Below are positions 31,744 through 39,145 of a DNA stretch of 64,000 nucleotides, piece by piece (the stretch's first letter is position 1; every line of letters begins with the position of its first letter). The translations under genes and the position numbers were made by a program. Origin of the DNA: an uncultured Pelagibacteraceae bacterium (GTDB lineage Bacteria; Pseudomonadota; Alphaproteobacteria; Pelagibacterales; Pelagibacteraceae); NCBI GenBank assembly GCA_902588965.1, contig CACIRD010000006.1, positions 1 through 64,000 on the forward strand, given 5' to 3'. Under the pieces are notes generated by a model that was given only the letters and a program-made list of their open reading frames with translations, had not been told where the DNA came from and did no database searches.

Positions 31744-32115
31744 ATGACAAATTTTGAAAAAGTTGGTTTATTTATGAAAACATTTGGTCAAGAGGTGAAA
31801 ACTAAACCAGGCTTAAGTTCAGATAAAATTAATAATTTAAGAATAAGCTTAATTAATGAAGAATTGGAGGAGCTAGAAGATGCAATTAAAAAAAAGGATT
31901 TAAAAGAGACCATCGATGCTCTAACAGATATCTTATACGTAACCTATGGCGCAGGACATGCATTTGGAGTAAATCTTGATCAATGTTTTAATGAGGTTCA
32001 AAATTCAAATATGAGCAAATTAGGATCTGATGGAAAACCAATTTACAACGAAATAGGTAAGGTTATGAAAGGGCCAAATTATTTCAAACCAGATTTATCA
32101 AAATTTATAAAATAA
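31744..32115 (+). CDS. MazG/HisE-like nucleotide pyrophosphohydrolase
   Basis: A 123-residue all-alpha protein of the MazG-like NTP-pyrophosphohydrolase superfamily. The metal-binding pattern E-E-L-E-E-L-E-D-A-I (about residues 39-48) followed by D-A-L-T-D-I-L-Y-V-x-x-G-A (about 60-72) is the family's E-x-x-E...D-x-x-D arrangement. The C-terminal part, N-M-S-K-L-G-x-D-G-K-P, resembles the phosphoribosyl-ATP pyrophosphohydrolase-like branch found in phages and bacteria. Likely it hydrolyses non-canonical or excess NTPs; the substrate is unknown. A good Shine-Dalgarno (AGGAG) precedes the ATG. Confidence 0.8.
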   Translation: MTNFEKVGLFMKTFGQEVKTKPGLSSDKINNLRISLINEELEELEDAIKKKDLKETIDALTDILYVTYGAGHAFGVNLDQCFNEVQNSNMSKLGSDGKPIYNEIGKVMKGPNYFKPDLSKFIK

Positions 32116-32130
32116 TTTATAACGTAAAGT

Positions 32131-32883
32131 TTATATTTTTTTTAAAAATGCAATATCTGAAAACTGTGTGTCGCCCTTATAAATATCTATACTTGATATA
32201 TTCTCAAATAAATATTTCTGATCCTGTTCGTTTAATAAATTTGATTTAAAACTTTTTTTTTCTTTTAAATTTAAAAGAATATTTTTTATAAAAAGTTCAC
32301 TATCTTTGGAGTCATTAAGATAGTTATAGTATTCTGGAGCATTGAAGTCTTCAATTACATAGTAGGATCCGCTTTCAACATATTTAAAAAATGATATCAG
32401 ATTTTTTATTATATGACTCAATATATGGGACCCATCATCTATTATTATTTTAAATTGTTTATTTTTTATTTTTTCCTGTAAGTTTTTGAAATCAGAGTTA
32501 TTTGTTAAATCACAGTTGAAATATCTTAATTTTTTCGCTTTGTATTTAAATTTAAAGTTTCTATCTAATCCATAAATTTGGGCATTCGGAAAATAAAGAT
32601 TAAATGATGCTGACGATCCACCTTCCCAAGTTCCAATTTCTAATAAATTAAAATTATCGTCTTTTTTGCTATCAAAATATTTTTCATAGAACTTAGCAAA
32701 ACCATGGCCAAAAATTTCATTTGAATTTTTATCATATGGATTTTTTACGCTTGTTCCCTTATCGGTACCAAAATAATTAAATAAATCGTTTAGTGATTTG
32801 TAGTCTATTTTGATCTTATCTAAATCAGTTTTCTTTTTTATATTAAAGACAATTTTTTTATATAACTTAGTTATTTTCTTCAT
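32131..32883 (-). CDS. Class I SAM-dependent methyltransferase (FkbM/cephalosporin-hydroxylase-like)
   Basis: A 250-residue protein with a Rossmann-type SAM site: L-L-E-I-G-T-W-E-G-G-S (about residues 97-107), then I-Y-G-L-D-R acidic-loop, and I-I-I-D-D-G-S-H (about 148-155), a motif typical of methyltransferases acting on sugars or secondary metabolites (MycE/TylF/CmcI-like branch). The F-G-T-D-K-G-T region before the SAM fold is common in this group. The start overlaps the stop of the upstream methyltransferase gene by 4 bp, so the two form an operon. Substrate unknown; a surface sugar is a guess. Confidence 0.75.
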   Translation of the reverse strand: MKKITKLYKKIVFNIKKKTDLDKIKIDYKSLNDLFNYFGTDKGTSVKNPYDKNSNEIFGHGFAKFYEKYFDSKKDDNFNLLEIGTWEGGSSASFNLYFPNAQIYGLDRNFKFKYKAKKLRYFNCDLTNNSDFKNLQEKIKNKQFKIIIDDGSHILSHIIKNLISFFKYVESGSYYVIEDFNAPEYYNYLNDSKDSELFIKNILLNLKEKKSFKSNLLNEQDQKYLFENISSIDIYKGDTQFSDIAFLKKI

Positions 32884-33530
32884 TTTTCTAAAATAATTAA
32901 ATTATTTGTATGAAGATTGTAAAAAATATCTTTGGGTAGTATTAAAAATAAAAATTTAATTAAAATTAGAACAATACTAAATAAAAGTCTGTATATTAAT
33001 TTAAATTTTTTATTACATTTCTCATTTAAATATCTTGTAAACTCGCTTTCTAGAATTTGAATAATACTTTTTTTTCCTTCAAGAAGTTTTTCGTATTTTA
33101 GAATTTTTAGGTTGTTTTTTTTGAATATATTTTTAATTCCAAAACTAGTATATCTTGTAAAGTCATGTGGTGTATCATGTTCACCAAAAATGAATACCAT
33201 TGTAACAAAAATTTTGCCCCCTTTTTTTAGAACTCTTTTAATTTCTTTTATTGTGTTATTAATATCATCAACCTGATTAAGTGACTCTGTGCAAATTATA
33301 ACATCAAATGTCTCATCATTAAAAGGTAAGGTTTTATTATCCCAAAAAACATCTGCAATTTTTTTATTTTTATCAAAGCCACTTATTTCAACATCAACCC
33401 CTGTGTATTTATTGTTTGTAATAATTAATTCTTTATATCTCGCATCACCACAGCCAAAATCTAAAACATCCATATTTTTCAAGTCATATAAAAAATCTTT
33501 TAATTTATGTTTAATTAACCAAGTAATCAT
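32880..33530 (-). CDS. SAM-dependent methyltransferase (type 11) with C-terminal hydrophobic tail
   Basis: A 216-residue class I methyltransferase: V-L-D-F-G-C-G-D-A-R-Y (about residues 22-32) is motif I, Y-T-G-V-D-V motif II, L-P-F-N-D-E-T-F-D-V-I-I-C-T-E motif IV, and V-L-K-K-G-G-K-I-F-V-T the post-motif. H-D-T-P-H-D-F-T-R-Y-T (about 130) is a recurring element in polysaccharide- or lipid-linked methyltransferases. A hydrophobic stretch (about 180-202) may anchor it to the membrane. Coupled to the downstream methyltransferase by a 4-bp overlap. Confidence 0.78.
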   Translation of the reverse strand: MITWLIKHKLKDFLYDLKNMDVLDFGCGDARYKELIITNNKYTGVDVEISGFDKNKKIADVFWDNKTLPFNDETFDVIICTESLNQVDDINNTIKEIKRVLKKGGKIFVTMVFIFGEHDTPHDFTRYTSFGIKNIFKKNNLKILKYEKLLEGKKSIIQILESEFTRYLNEKCNKKFKLIYRLLFSIVLILIKFLFLILPKDIFYNLHTNNLIILEK

Positions 33531-33649
33531 AATGGTGCAGATGTCTAAAACTTTGTATCACTATTTACTGATAATTTGAACCTGAATTCTTAAAATTGAA
33601 CATATCTGGGTACATAGAGAGTATTAAATTTTTGTGGTAAAATTTATAA

Positions 33650-33832
33650 ATGATTCGAAATTTAATAATTGCTTTGACGTTTGCATTATTAATTTTTCTT
33701 AATGCTTGTAATACTGTGACAGGAACAGTTGAAGGAACAGCTAGAGGTGTTGTTAAGGATGTTAAAACATTTCATCATTACAGCACATGTATTTTTACTA
33801 AAACTCAATGTGGAGACTTAGATTTAGAGTAA
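33650..33832 (+). CDS. Small entericidin-like lipoprotein
   Basis: A 60-residue predicted lipoprotein. It has a basic start, a hydrophobic core, and the lipobox L-N-A-C with Cys20, followed by the N-T-V-T-G-T-V-E-G-T-A-R-G-V-V-K-D-V helix. This C-N-T-V-x-G pattern resembles entericidin-type small lipoproteins. The tail contains two more cysteines (C-I-F-T-K-T-Q-C). The role is unknown; entericidin similarity is only at the pattern level. It stands alone, between the methyltransferases (opposite strand) and darG. Confidence 0.7.
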   Translation: MIRNLIIALTFALLIFLNACNTVTGTVEGTARGVVKDVKTFHHYSTCIFTKTQCGDLDLE

Positions 33833-33907
33833 CTTTAGAAGATCAAAAAAATTAGATTAGGACTTCAGTACGGTACAAGTGCAGTCAAATTTTGTTATAA
33901 TTAATAA

Positions 33908-34600
33908 ATGATAAAAAAAATAAAAGGAAACATTTTTAATACAAGCTGCCAAACTCTTGTAAATACAGTCAACTGTATTGGTGTAATGGGAAAGGGTATG
34001 GCTTTAGAATGCAAATTAAGATTTCCTGAAATGTTTATTAAGTATAAAGACAGTTGTGATAAGAAATTATTTAAACCAGGTTATCTTCAAATATATAAAA
34101 ATTCAAAACCTTGGATTTTAAATTTTCCAACTAAAATTCATTGGAAAGACCCATCAAAAATCGAATATCTAGAAGAAGGTTTAAAAAAATTTCAAGATGA
34201 GTATTTAAATAAAAATATTAGTTCAATAGCCTTCCCACTTCTTGGCGCTAGCTTAGGTGGCTTATCTGAAGAACTCGTCTATGAGACTATGACTAAGTAT
34301 TTAGAACCTCTAAAAAATATTGATATAGAAATATATGAGTATGATTATATGGCTAGTGACAATCTGTTTAATATTTTTTATAACAAGGTTTCCGAATTTA
34401 CCGTTGACGATTATAAATTAGTATTAAAACTAAATAAAACTGCTGCTGAAAATTTAAAAAATGCAATAGATGGAAAATCAGTAAAATCAATGTTAGGAAT
34501 TCAGGACGTTCCACAAATTGGAACAAAAGCAATAGAGTCAATTCATAATTTCATAAGAAACAAAAAAAATATAAATACCCAAAAAACTTTAGATTTTTAA
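33908..34600 (+). CDS. darG: DarG-like macrodomain antitoxin (DNA ADP-ribosyl glycohydrolase)
   Basis: A 230-residue protein. Residues 1-155 form a DarG-type macro domain: G-N-I-F-N (about 7-11), V-N-T-V-N-C-I-G-V-M-G-K-G-M-A-L (about 18-33, the ADP-ribose loop), W-I-L-N-F-P-T-K-x-H-W-K-D-P-S-K (about 76-91), and A-F-P-L-L-G-A-S-L-G-G-L (about 109-120). DarG removes ADP-ribose from thymidine or guanosine in DNA and also blocks the toxin directly. The C-terminal 75 residues form a small helical part, shorter than the usual DarG C-terminal toxin-binding domain as I recall it. It lies 3 bp upstream of the darT-like gene, an order opposite to the usual darT-darG. Confidence 0.88.
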   Translation: MIKKIKGNIFNTSCQTLVNTVNCIGVMGKGMALECKLRFPEMFIKYKDSCDKKLFKPGYLQIYKNSKPWILNFPTKIHWKDPSKIEYLEEGLKKFQDEYLNKNISSIAFPLLGASLGGLSEELVYETMTKYLEPLKNIDIEIYEYDYMASDNLFNIFYNKVSEFTVDDYKLVLKLNKTAAENLKNAIDGKSVKSMLGIQDVPQIGTKAIESIHNFIRNKKNINTQKTLDF

Positions 34601-34603
34601 AAA

Positions 34604-35257
34604 ATGAGTTTATCTGATTGGAGATTAAAAGAATTTAAGAATTGTAAAGAATTTCCTAAATATCTTTATTATTTATCTTCAAAAGAAAATTTCCAAAGCA
34701 TATTAACAAATGGAATTCTCAGTAAAAATGAAATCCAAAATAAAAAAATATCTTACAAAAGTTTTGCCGAAGAAGATGTACAAAAAAGAAGGTCAGAAAT
34801 TCAAATAAATATTTCTGATGGGTTAACAAGATGTAGTTTACATGAATTAGTTCCTTTATATTTTAATCCTAAATCACCCACATTATATTCAAGACAAGCA
34901 TATCAAAATGATTTCTTTTTCTGTAAAATTTCGCCAATTAAAATAATATCTGATTTAAAAAAAAAATTTGCTTTCACAGATGGAAATGCTGCAAGCGATA
35001 ATACAAAACAATTTTGGAATCTAAAAAAATTACAAATATTGAAATGGAATATAATAAACTCTGAATTCTGGAATGATTTTGAAGATGGAAAAAGAATAAG
35101 AAATGCCGAATTTTTAATTCATCAAAAAATTGAAATTAAATATATTTCAGAATTTGTTGTTAATAGTAACGATCTTAAGAATGCTTTTGAAATTGAATTG
35201 AATAAAAAATCTATCAAAATACCAGTTAAGGTTGATAAATTTTGTTTTTTTAATTAA
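34604..35257 (+). CDS. darT: DarT-like DNA ADP-ribosyltransferase toxin
   Basis: A 217-residue DarT (DUF4433) protein. DarT moves ADP-ribose from NAD+ onto a base in single-stranded DNA and stalls replication; it acts as a growth-arrest toxin and in several bacteria as anti-phage defence. Family features in order: Y-L-Y-Y-L-S-S-x-E-N-F-x-S-I-L near residue 20 (NAD-binding start), L-H-E-L-V-P-L-Y-F-N-P-K-S-P-T-L (about 84-99), F-T-D-G-N-A-A (about 125-131), and R-x-A-E-F-L-I-H (about 166-173 as RNAEFLIH), where Glu169 aligns with the catalytic glutamate. All key parts are intact, so the toxin looks active. The length is normal for the family. Confidence 0.9.
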   Translation: MSLSDWRLKEFKNCKEFPKYLYYLSSKENFQSILTNGILSKNEIQNKKISYKSFAEEDVQKRRSEIQINISDGLTRCSLHELVPLYFNPKSPTLYSRQAYQNDFFFCKISPIKIISDLKKKFAFTDGNAASDNTKQFWNLKKLQILKWNIINSEFWNDFEDGKRIRNAEFLIHQKIEIKYISEFVVNSNDLKNAFEIELNKKSIKIPVKVDKFCFFN

Positions 35258-35311
35258 AAACATAATTTTATCATATTTAATTTGTATCAATTTAAATTAA
35301 TAAAAATATTA

Positions 35312-35872
35312 ATGCTTAAATACGTAAAATTTGGTCCTTACCTGTCATCATTTGCGCATTACACAACTACCATACCTCAGAAATGGGTTGACGATATTAA
35401 ATATGTCGAATTTGATGAATTGCTTTCATCTTCTGTAGGAGCGCTTGCTTTAGTTTTTAGATGGAAAGACGCAGAAAAAAATGAATTTGCAGAAATAGCT
35501 TCAGGAATGTTATCTTCAAGTTATGTTTATGGAGACCCTGTTGGAGCAATTGCATCAATTGCAGTTCTTGGATATTCATATGCAAAAACAAAAAACGAAG
35601 AAAGTTTCAGAAAATTTAAATGGGCAGCATTAAGAGGCACTGCAGGTGTTGCTGCTTTTGCTTTATCTACAAAATTAATATCCATAACTATTCTTAATGT
35701 TTTAATTGGAATTTGTGCAGCTGCTGTCGTTAGAAAAGTCGTAGGAGTTTTAAGACTTTGGCAATACAGACATTTTTTAAAAAATTTAAAAAAATATATA
35801 CCTGTTCTTAAAAAAGAAATGTCGAGAAGAGAGTTCATAACGTTAAAAATGTTTACTTTCAAAAATGCTTGA
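35312..35872 (+). CDS. Unknown membrane-associated protein next to DarTG
   Basis: A 186-residue protein of a family I do not recognise. The central part has two or three moderately hydrophobic, alanine- and serine-rich segments (about residues 85-105 and 115-155) that could be membrane helices, such as S-I-T-I-L-N-V-L-I-G-I-C-A-A-A-V-V. A basic, amphipathic C-terminus follows (L-R-L-W-Q-Y-R-H-F-L-K-N-L-K-K). The ATG at 35312 is preferred to a TTG at 35282. It is 54 bp downstream of darT on the same strand, close enough for co-transcription. It might be a third part of the module or simply a neighbour. Confidence 0.6.
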   Translation: MLKYVKFGPYLSSFAHYTTTIPQKWVDDIKYVEFDELLSSSVGALALVFRWKDAEKNEFAEIASGMLSSSYVYGDPVGAIASIAVLGYSYAKTKNEESFRKFKWAALRGTAGVAAFALSTKLISITILNVLIGICAAAVVRKVVGVLRLWQYRHFLKNLKKYIPVLKKEMSRREFITLKMFTFKNA

Positions 35873-35952
35873 AGCATTAATTATTATCGAAATAGCAGCT
35901 TTGACATGGTATTTTTCAAATAAATGAATTCAGCATTAACTACTAATGTTTT

Positions 35953-35981
35953 TTTTAAGGGGCGTTCTGTTGCTAGGTGCC
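35953..35981 (-). repeat. Distal copy of the tmRNA 3'-end repeat (attachment-site-like)
   Basis: A 29-bp sequence identical, except for one base, to the end of the tmRNA coding piece at 36178-36206. It contains GGGGCGTTCTGTTGC (35959-35973) and AGGTGCC (35975-35981). The two copies are in direct orientation, 225 bp apart, and enclose exactly one small ORF. The upstream part of the tmRNA is not duplicated, so this copy cannot function as tmRNA. A partial copy of a tmRNA 3' end is the footprint left when integrases insert DNA at ssrA. Confidence 0.75.
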
Positions 35982-35986
35982 ATTAA

Positions 35987-36175
35987 CTATTTTCCAAGTG
36001 TACCAAATTTAGCCATATCTAAACATGTTTTCATCTTTTTTGGTTTATCTTTATAATATGTTTCACAGGCTTTTAGTTGCTCACGAAATTTTTTCGTTGT
36101 GCCCATATAAACTGAGATAGCAATTATAATTGCACCAATTAAAATTGATAAAGCTATTAAGTACTCTTTTTTCAT
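35987..36175 (-). CDS. 62-aa single-helix membrane protein between tmRNA repeats
   Basis: A 62-residue ORF with one transmembrane helix (about residues 5-24, YLIALSILIGAIIIAISVY-like) followed by a basic cytoplasmic or periplasmic tail with two cysteines in C-E-T-Y-Y-K-D-K-P-K-K-M-K-T-C (about 37-51). No family recognised. It fills the whole space between two 29-bp repeats copied from the tmRNA end, and reads in the same direction as the tmRNA, so it could be carried as a passenger behind that gene's transcript. No good Shine-Dalgarno is visible. Confidence 0.55.
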   Translation of the reverse strand: MKKEYLIALSILIGAIIIAISVYMGTTKKFREQLKACETYYKDKPKKMKTCLDMAKFGTLGK

Positions 36176-36177
36176 AA

Positions 36178-36206
36178 TTTTAAGGGGCGTTCTGTTGCCA
36201 GGTGCC
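36178..36206 (-). repeat. Proximal copy of the repeat: 3' end of the tmRNA coding piece
   Basis: The in-place copy of the 29-bp repeat, forming the last bases of the tmRNA coding piece. Here GGGGC at 36184-36188 can pair with GCCCC at 36203-36207, a helix expected at the end of this piece. The distal copy at 35953-35981 loses this pairing (its flank reads GCCATT). The proximal copy is therefore taken as the functional one. Confidence 0.75.
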
Positions 36207-36348
36207 CCGAACCCCGTTACTTAATTAATAAATTAATTAAGCAGCAAGAGCAAATTTATCATTTGCAATTATAAAATAGCCCGTCACGGCGGAACAATAC
36301 CGAACGAAAGAATAGCTTTTAGACACTCGTCGATCCTAATTCACCCCC
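36184..36348 (-). ncRNA. ssrA: tmRNA coding piece (two-piece, permuted alphaproteobacterial type)
   Basis: On the minus strand the piece begins GGGGGTG at 36348, followed by the D-arm-like AATTAGGATCGACG. This half of the acceptor stem pairs with CACCTCC of the acceptor piece and gives a G3-T70 wobble, the alanine identity element. The tag reading frame runs 36266 to 36237 and encodes ANDKFALAA then TAA, with GCA as the resume codon. The tag's end L-A-A is the usual protease signal. The 3' end is put near 36184 at a GGGGC/GCCCC helix; it is approximate. The tmRNA rescues stalled ribosomes with SmpB. The gene order (acceptor piece first) is the circular permutation known in Alphaproteobacteria. 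Confidence 0.9.
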
Positions 36349-36360
36349 TTAATTTTTTAA

Positions 36361-36442
36361 TGGTGGAGGTGGTGGGTACTGCCCCCACGTCCGCAATGTT
36401 TATTACGAAATTCGTTTATCGTTATAGTTGGCAAGCCAACAA
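36361..36442 (-). ncRNA. ssrA: tmRNA acceptor piece (two-piece, permuted)
   Basis: On the minus strand this piece ends ...CACCTCC-ACCA, with CCA encoded at 36363-36361. The T arm GTGGG-GGCAGTA-CCCAC (36388-36372) has five pairs and a loop unlike normal tRNA. A small hairpin GTTGGC/GCCAAC lies at 36427-36440 near the predicted 5' end. Only 12 bases separate its CCA from the 5' end of the coding piece; these form the spacer removed after transcription. The 5' boundary is a guess from the hairpin. Confidence 0.85.
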
Positions 36443-36499
36443 GGATTTATACAACAGAATTTAATTCTTACCAATAGATATTATTTAAATATGTTATTT

Positions 36500-37552
36500 T
36501 TAGTAAATCTCTTTTAAAAAAACTTTTAGTTCAGAATAAATTAACTTAGCTATATACAGTGATCCTAATTCATTAACATGAACTTCATCAAAAAAAAGAT
36601 GATTTATGGGCTCCGTTATTTTTTCATCAATTTTAATAATATAAAAACTATTTTTTTCACAAAATTCTTTTAAAGTTTTATTTAAAAAATAAAGCTTTCT
36701 ATCTCCATTTCCTTCATAATTTATCTGTGTAATAAAAATAGGTTTGATTTTTTTTTCTTTAAGAATTTTTTTTAATATATTGAGATTTTTTTCATAGTTT
36801 TTTAAAATAATATCTTCCTCAAAACTAGGTATATCAAATTTAACTTTTGCTTGATTATAGCTTAGGAAACCTTCTTGAATTTTTTTTGAGACTTCTTCAT
36901 CAAATAAAAGATACCCATCTCTTTTGGTAGTAAAATAATTATCTTTAATTTTTTTTATTTTTTCCCAAAAAATACTATTTTGTGATACTAGGTAAATTAA
37001 CTTTTCCTGCAAATTTAGTTGTGCATTATTATCATGAAATCTTTTTGTGGGTATTTTTCTATCATTAATACCTATATAAAAAATCATTATTTCAGGATTA
37101 AAATTATCCAATTTATTAAACCAAACACTAAAATCATTAATTTTCCCTTGAGATGATTTTCCTGCAAGAGATGCATTATAAATTTTATTTTTAAAATTCT
37201 CACTTTTTAAAAAATTATTTAAATTACCCACTATGGTTTTTTCGTATGGTTTGAACATTTCTTCTCCAGTACTACCTCCATTAAATACAATTCTTATTTT
37301 AGATAAATCATATAAATCGTTGAATTCGAAATCTTCTCTAAAACCGTAATAATCTCTTTTAAAAATTGTTTTTTTTGAAAAATACTCTCTATCAAAATTA
37401 TATTCAATTTTTTGAAGTCTTTTACCTCTCATGTGGTGGCTAAAATGATTCTCTTTAAGCCAGTATCCAAAAATTAGTTCAATAATAATTATTGAAAAAA
37501 GAAAAACCAAAAAATTAATTTTTAAAATAGGTAATATTTTTTTTAATTCCAT
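36500..37552 (-). CDS. Membrane-anchored SGNH/GDSL-type hydrolase
   Basis: A 350-residue protein with one N-terminal transmembrane helix (about residues 10-30) and an SGNH hydrolase domain. The block I serine is in F-N-G-G-S-T-G-E (about 90-97), block III appears as Y-I-G-I-N-D-R (about 158-164), and the block V Asp/His pair as F-D-E-V-H-V-N-E-L-G (about 323-332). Such proteins are usually esterases or acetyl-transfer enzymes acting on sugars or envelope glycans outside the inner membrane. The substrate is unknown. Its position beside methyltransferases suggests envelope sugar modification, but this is inference. Confidence 0.8.
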   Translation of the reverse strand: MELKKILPILKINFLVFLFSIIIIELIFGYWLKENHFSHHMRGKRLQKIEYNFDREYFSKKTIFKRDYYGFREDFEFNDLYDLSKIRIVFNGGSTGEEMFKPYEKTIVGNLNNFLKSENFKNKIYNASLAGKSSQGKINDFSVWFNKLDNFNPEIMIFYIGINDRKIPTKRFHDNNAQLNLQEKLIYLVSQNSIFWEKIKKIKDNYFTTKRDGYLLFDEEVSKKIQEGFLSYNQAKVKFDIPSFEEDIILKNYEKNLNILKKILKEKKIKPIFITQINYEGNGDRKLYFLNKTLKEFCEKNSFYIIKIDEKITEPINHLFFDEVHVNELGSLYIAKLIYSELKVFLKEIY

Positions 37553-37642
37553 TATTAGTTGAATGATATTTTTTTATTATTTACCATAATTGTTGATCAA
37601 AAAATATATTTAATATAAAGATTAAGCATTCCATTATAAAAC

Positions 37643-38593
37643 ATGAATTTAACCAAAGAACAGCAACAAGAAATTAAAGATCAACAATCACAAAAAAATA
37701 GCACCAAGAGGGTTACTGCCCCTGAGCTGGAAAAAATTTTATATGAAGCGCTGCCAGTTTTGGATCATGGCTTTATAAGAGTGGTTGATTATATGGGCGA
37801 TGATACATCAGTTGTGCAGTCAGCAAGAGTGTCTTACGGCAAAGGTACAAAAAAAGTTTCAACTGATTCTGGATTGATTAAATATTTAATGAGACATTGG
37901 CATAGTACCCCATTCGAAATGTGTGAAATTAAATACCATGTTAAATTACCTATTTTTATAGCAAGACAATGGATAAGGCACAGGACAGCTAATGTTAATG
38001 AATATTCAGCAAGATATTCAATTTTAGATAAAGAATTTTATTTACCAACAAATGAAAATCTGGCGGCTCAGTCACAAAATAACAGACAAGGTAGAGGAGA
38101 AGTAATTAAGGGAGATCAAGCAAAACAAGTTCTCGATTTATTAAAAAATGATGCACAGAGAACTTATGAAAATTATGAAACAATGTTAAACCAAAGATAT
38201 GATGGATCTACAATCGATGAGAATAAAATTGGATTAGCAAGAGAACTAGCAAGAATGAATTTAACTTTAAATACATACACGCAATGGTATTGGAAAACAG
38301 ATTTATTGAATTTAATGAATTTTTTAAGACTTAGAGCTGATAGCCATGCTCAATACGAAATAAGAGCATATGCAGATCTAATGTTGGATACTTTAAAAAA
38401 ATGGGTCCCAATAACTTATGAAGCTTTCATGGATTATAGAGTAGGTGGAACAGAAGTTTCCTCAAAAGGTAAAGAAATTGTAAAAAAACTAATTAAAGGT
38501 GAGAAAATAAGCTTAGAGGACTCTGGTCTTTCAAAAAGAGAATGGAATGAATTAATGAATGCTTTTGATTTAAATGATAAAGTAATAGAGTAA
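37643..38593 (+). CDS. thyX: Flavin-dependent thymidylate synthase ThyX
   Basis: A 316-residue ThyX, which makes dTMP from dUMP using methylene-THF and reduced FAD, as an alternative to ThyA. The ThyX motif [13 protein letters not shown] (in the region of residues 111-124) matches R-H-R-x-x-S/N-x-N-x-x-S-x-R. The preceding F-I-A-R-Q-W and the later [14 protein letters not shown] block are also conserved. The N-terminus (about 30 residues) is low-complexity and rich in Q/K. ThyX rather than ThyA is common in SAR11-type genomes. Confidence 0.97.
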   Translation: MNLTKEQQQEIKDQQSQKNSTKRVTAPELEKILYEALPVLDHGFIRVVDYMGDDTSVVQSARVSYGKGTKKVSTDSGLIKYLMRHWHSTPFEMCEIKYHVKLPIFIARQWIRHRTANVNEYSARYSILDKEFYLPTNENLAAQSQNNRQGRGEVIKGDQAKQVLDLLKNDAQRTYENYETMLNQRYDGSTIDENKIGLARELARMNLTLNTYTQWYWKTDLLNLMNFLRLRADSHAQYEIRAYADLMLDTLKKWVPITYEAFMDYRVGGTEVSSKGKEIVKKLIKGEKISLEDSGLSKREWNELMNAFDLNDKVIE

Positions 38594-38605
38594 ACTAAAG
38601 CAATT

Positions 38606-38992
38606 ATGCAAAGTGAAATAAAGCTACCAACTAATCGAAACTTTGGAATAGTTTTTGCTGTCGTTTTTTTAATTATTAGTTTTTGGCCATTATTAAATGG
38701 AGATGCAATGAGAAATTGGTCTTTACTTGTATCAATAATTTTTTTTATTTTAGCATTGATAAATTCAAAAATTTTAACACCTCTCAATAAAATATGGTTT
38801 AAGTTTGGTATTTTTTTAGGAAAAATAGTTAGCCCGATTGTAATGAGTATTATTTTTTTTCTTGTTATAACACCTACTGGTTTTTTTATGAAATTAATTG
38901 GCAAAGATTTATTAAGATTAAAAAAAAAAGATAGAGATACATATTGGATAAATAAAGATAAAAACAGTGGTAGTATGAGAAGGCAATTTTAA
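38606..38992 (+). CDS. SxtJ-like membrane protein
   Basis: A 128-residue protein with three hydrophobic segments (about residues 13-30, 40-55, 66-100) and a basic C-terminus ending in K-D-R-D-T-Y-W-I. It matches the SxtJ membrane protein family by its N-R-x-F-G start, G-x-x-x-x-I-I-S-P-I-V-M middle, and R-x-x-x-D-x-x-x-W tail. The family is named after a saxitoxin-cluster gene but is widespread beside carbamoyltransferases, as here. Function unknown. It is the first of three tightly spaced genes with the DUF5989 protein and the carbamoyltransferase. Confidence 0.75.
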   Translation: MQSEIKLPTNRNFGIVFAVVFLIISFWPLLNGDAMRNWSLLVSIIFFILALINSKILTPLNKIWFKFGIFLGKIVSPIVMSIIFFLVITPTGFFMKLIGKDLLRLKKKDRDTYWINKDKNSGSMRRQF

Positions 38993-38993
38993 T

Positions 38994-39143
38994 ATGAGTT
39001 TTTTAAAAGAATTCTGGGAATTCTTTAGAGAGAGAAAAAAATATTGGTTATTACCAATATTAATTGTTCTTGCTTTATTTGGTGGATTAATAATTTTAAG
39101 CCAAGGCTCAGCTGTTGCTCCATTTATATATACAATTTTTTAA
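38994..39143 (+). CDS. DUF5989-like small membrane protein (49 aa)
   Basis: A 49-codon ORF one base after the SxtJ-like stop. It reads F-L-K-E-F-W-E-F-F-R-E-R-K-K-Y-W-L-L-P, then one transmembrane helix, and ends Q-G-S-A-V-A-P-F-I-Y-T-I-F. This matches the small DUF5989 proteins that sit between SxtJ-like and carbamoyltransferase genes in many bacteria. Function unknown; a membrane partner for the carbamoyltransferase is a reasonable guess. Its stop precedes the carbamoyltransferase GTG by two bases. Confidence 0.85.
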   Translation: MSFLKEFWEFFRERKKYWLLPILIVLALFGGLIILSQGSAVAPFIYTIF

Positions 39144-39145
39144 TC

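Noticed and set aside
35865-35927. 20-codon ORF at the end of the unknown gene after darT
   Set aside because: Too short and without a Shine-Dalgarno or recognisable family; overlap with the upstream gene's end is not enough evidence.
35953-36206. The two GGGGC-containing repeats as transcription terminators
   Set aside because: Only the proximal copy can form the closing helix, and neither is followed by a T run on the transcribed strand.
39044-39145. Upstream in-frame ATG for the carbamoyltransferase
   Set aside because: The extra 34 residues read the DUF5989 gene out of frame; the family's start is at the GTG at 39146.
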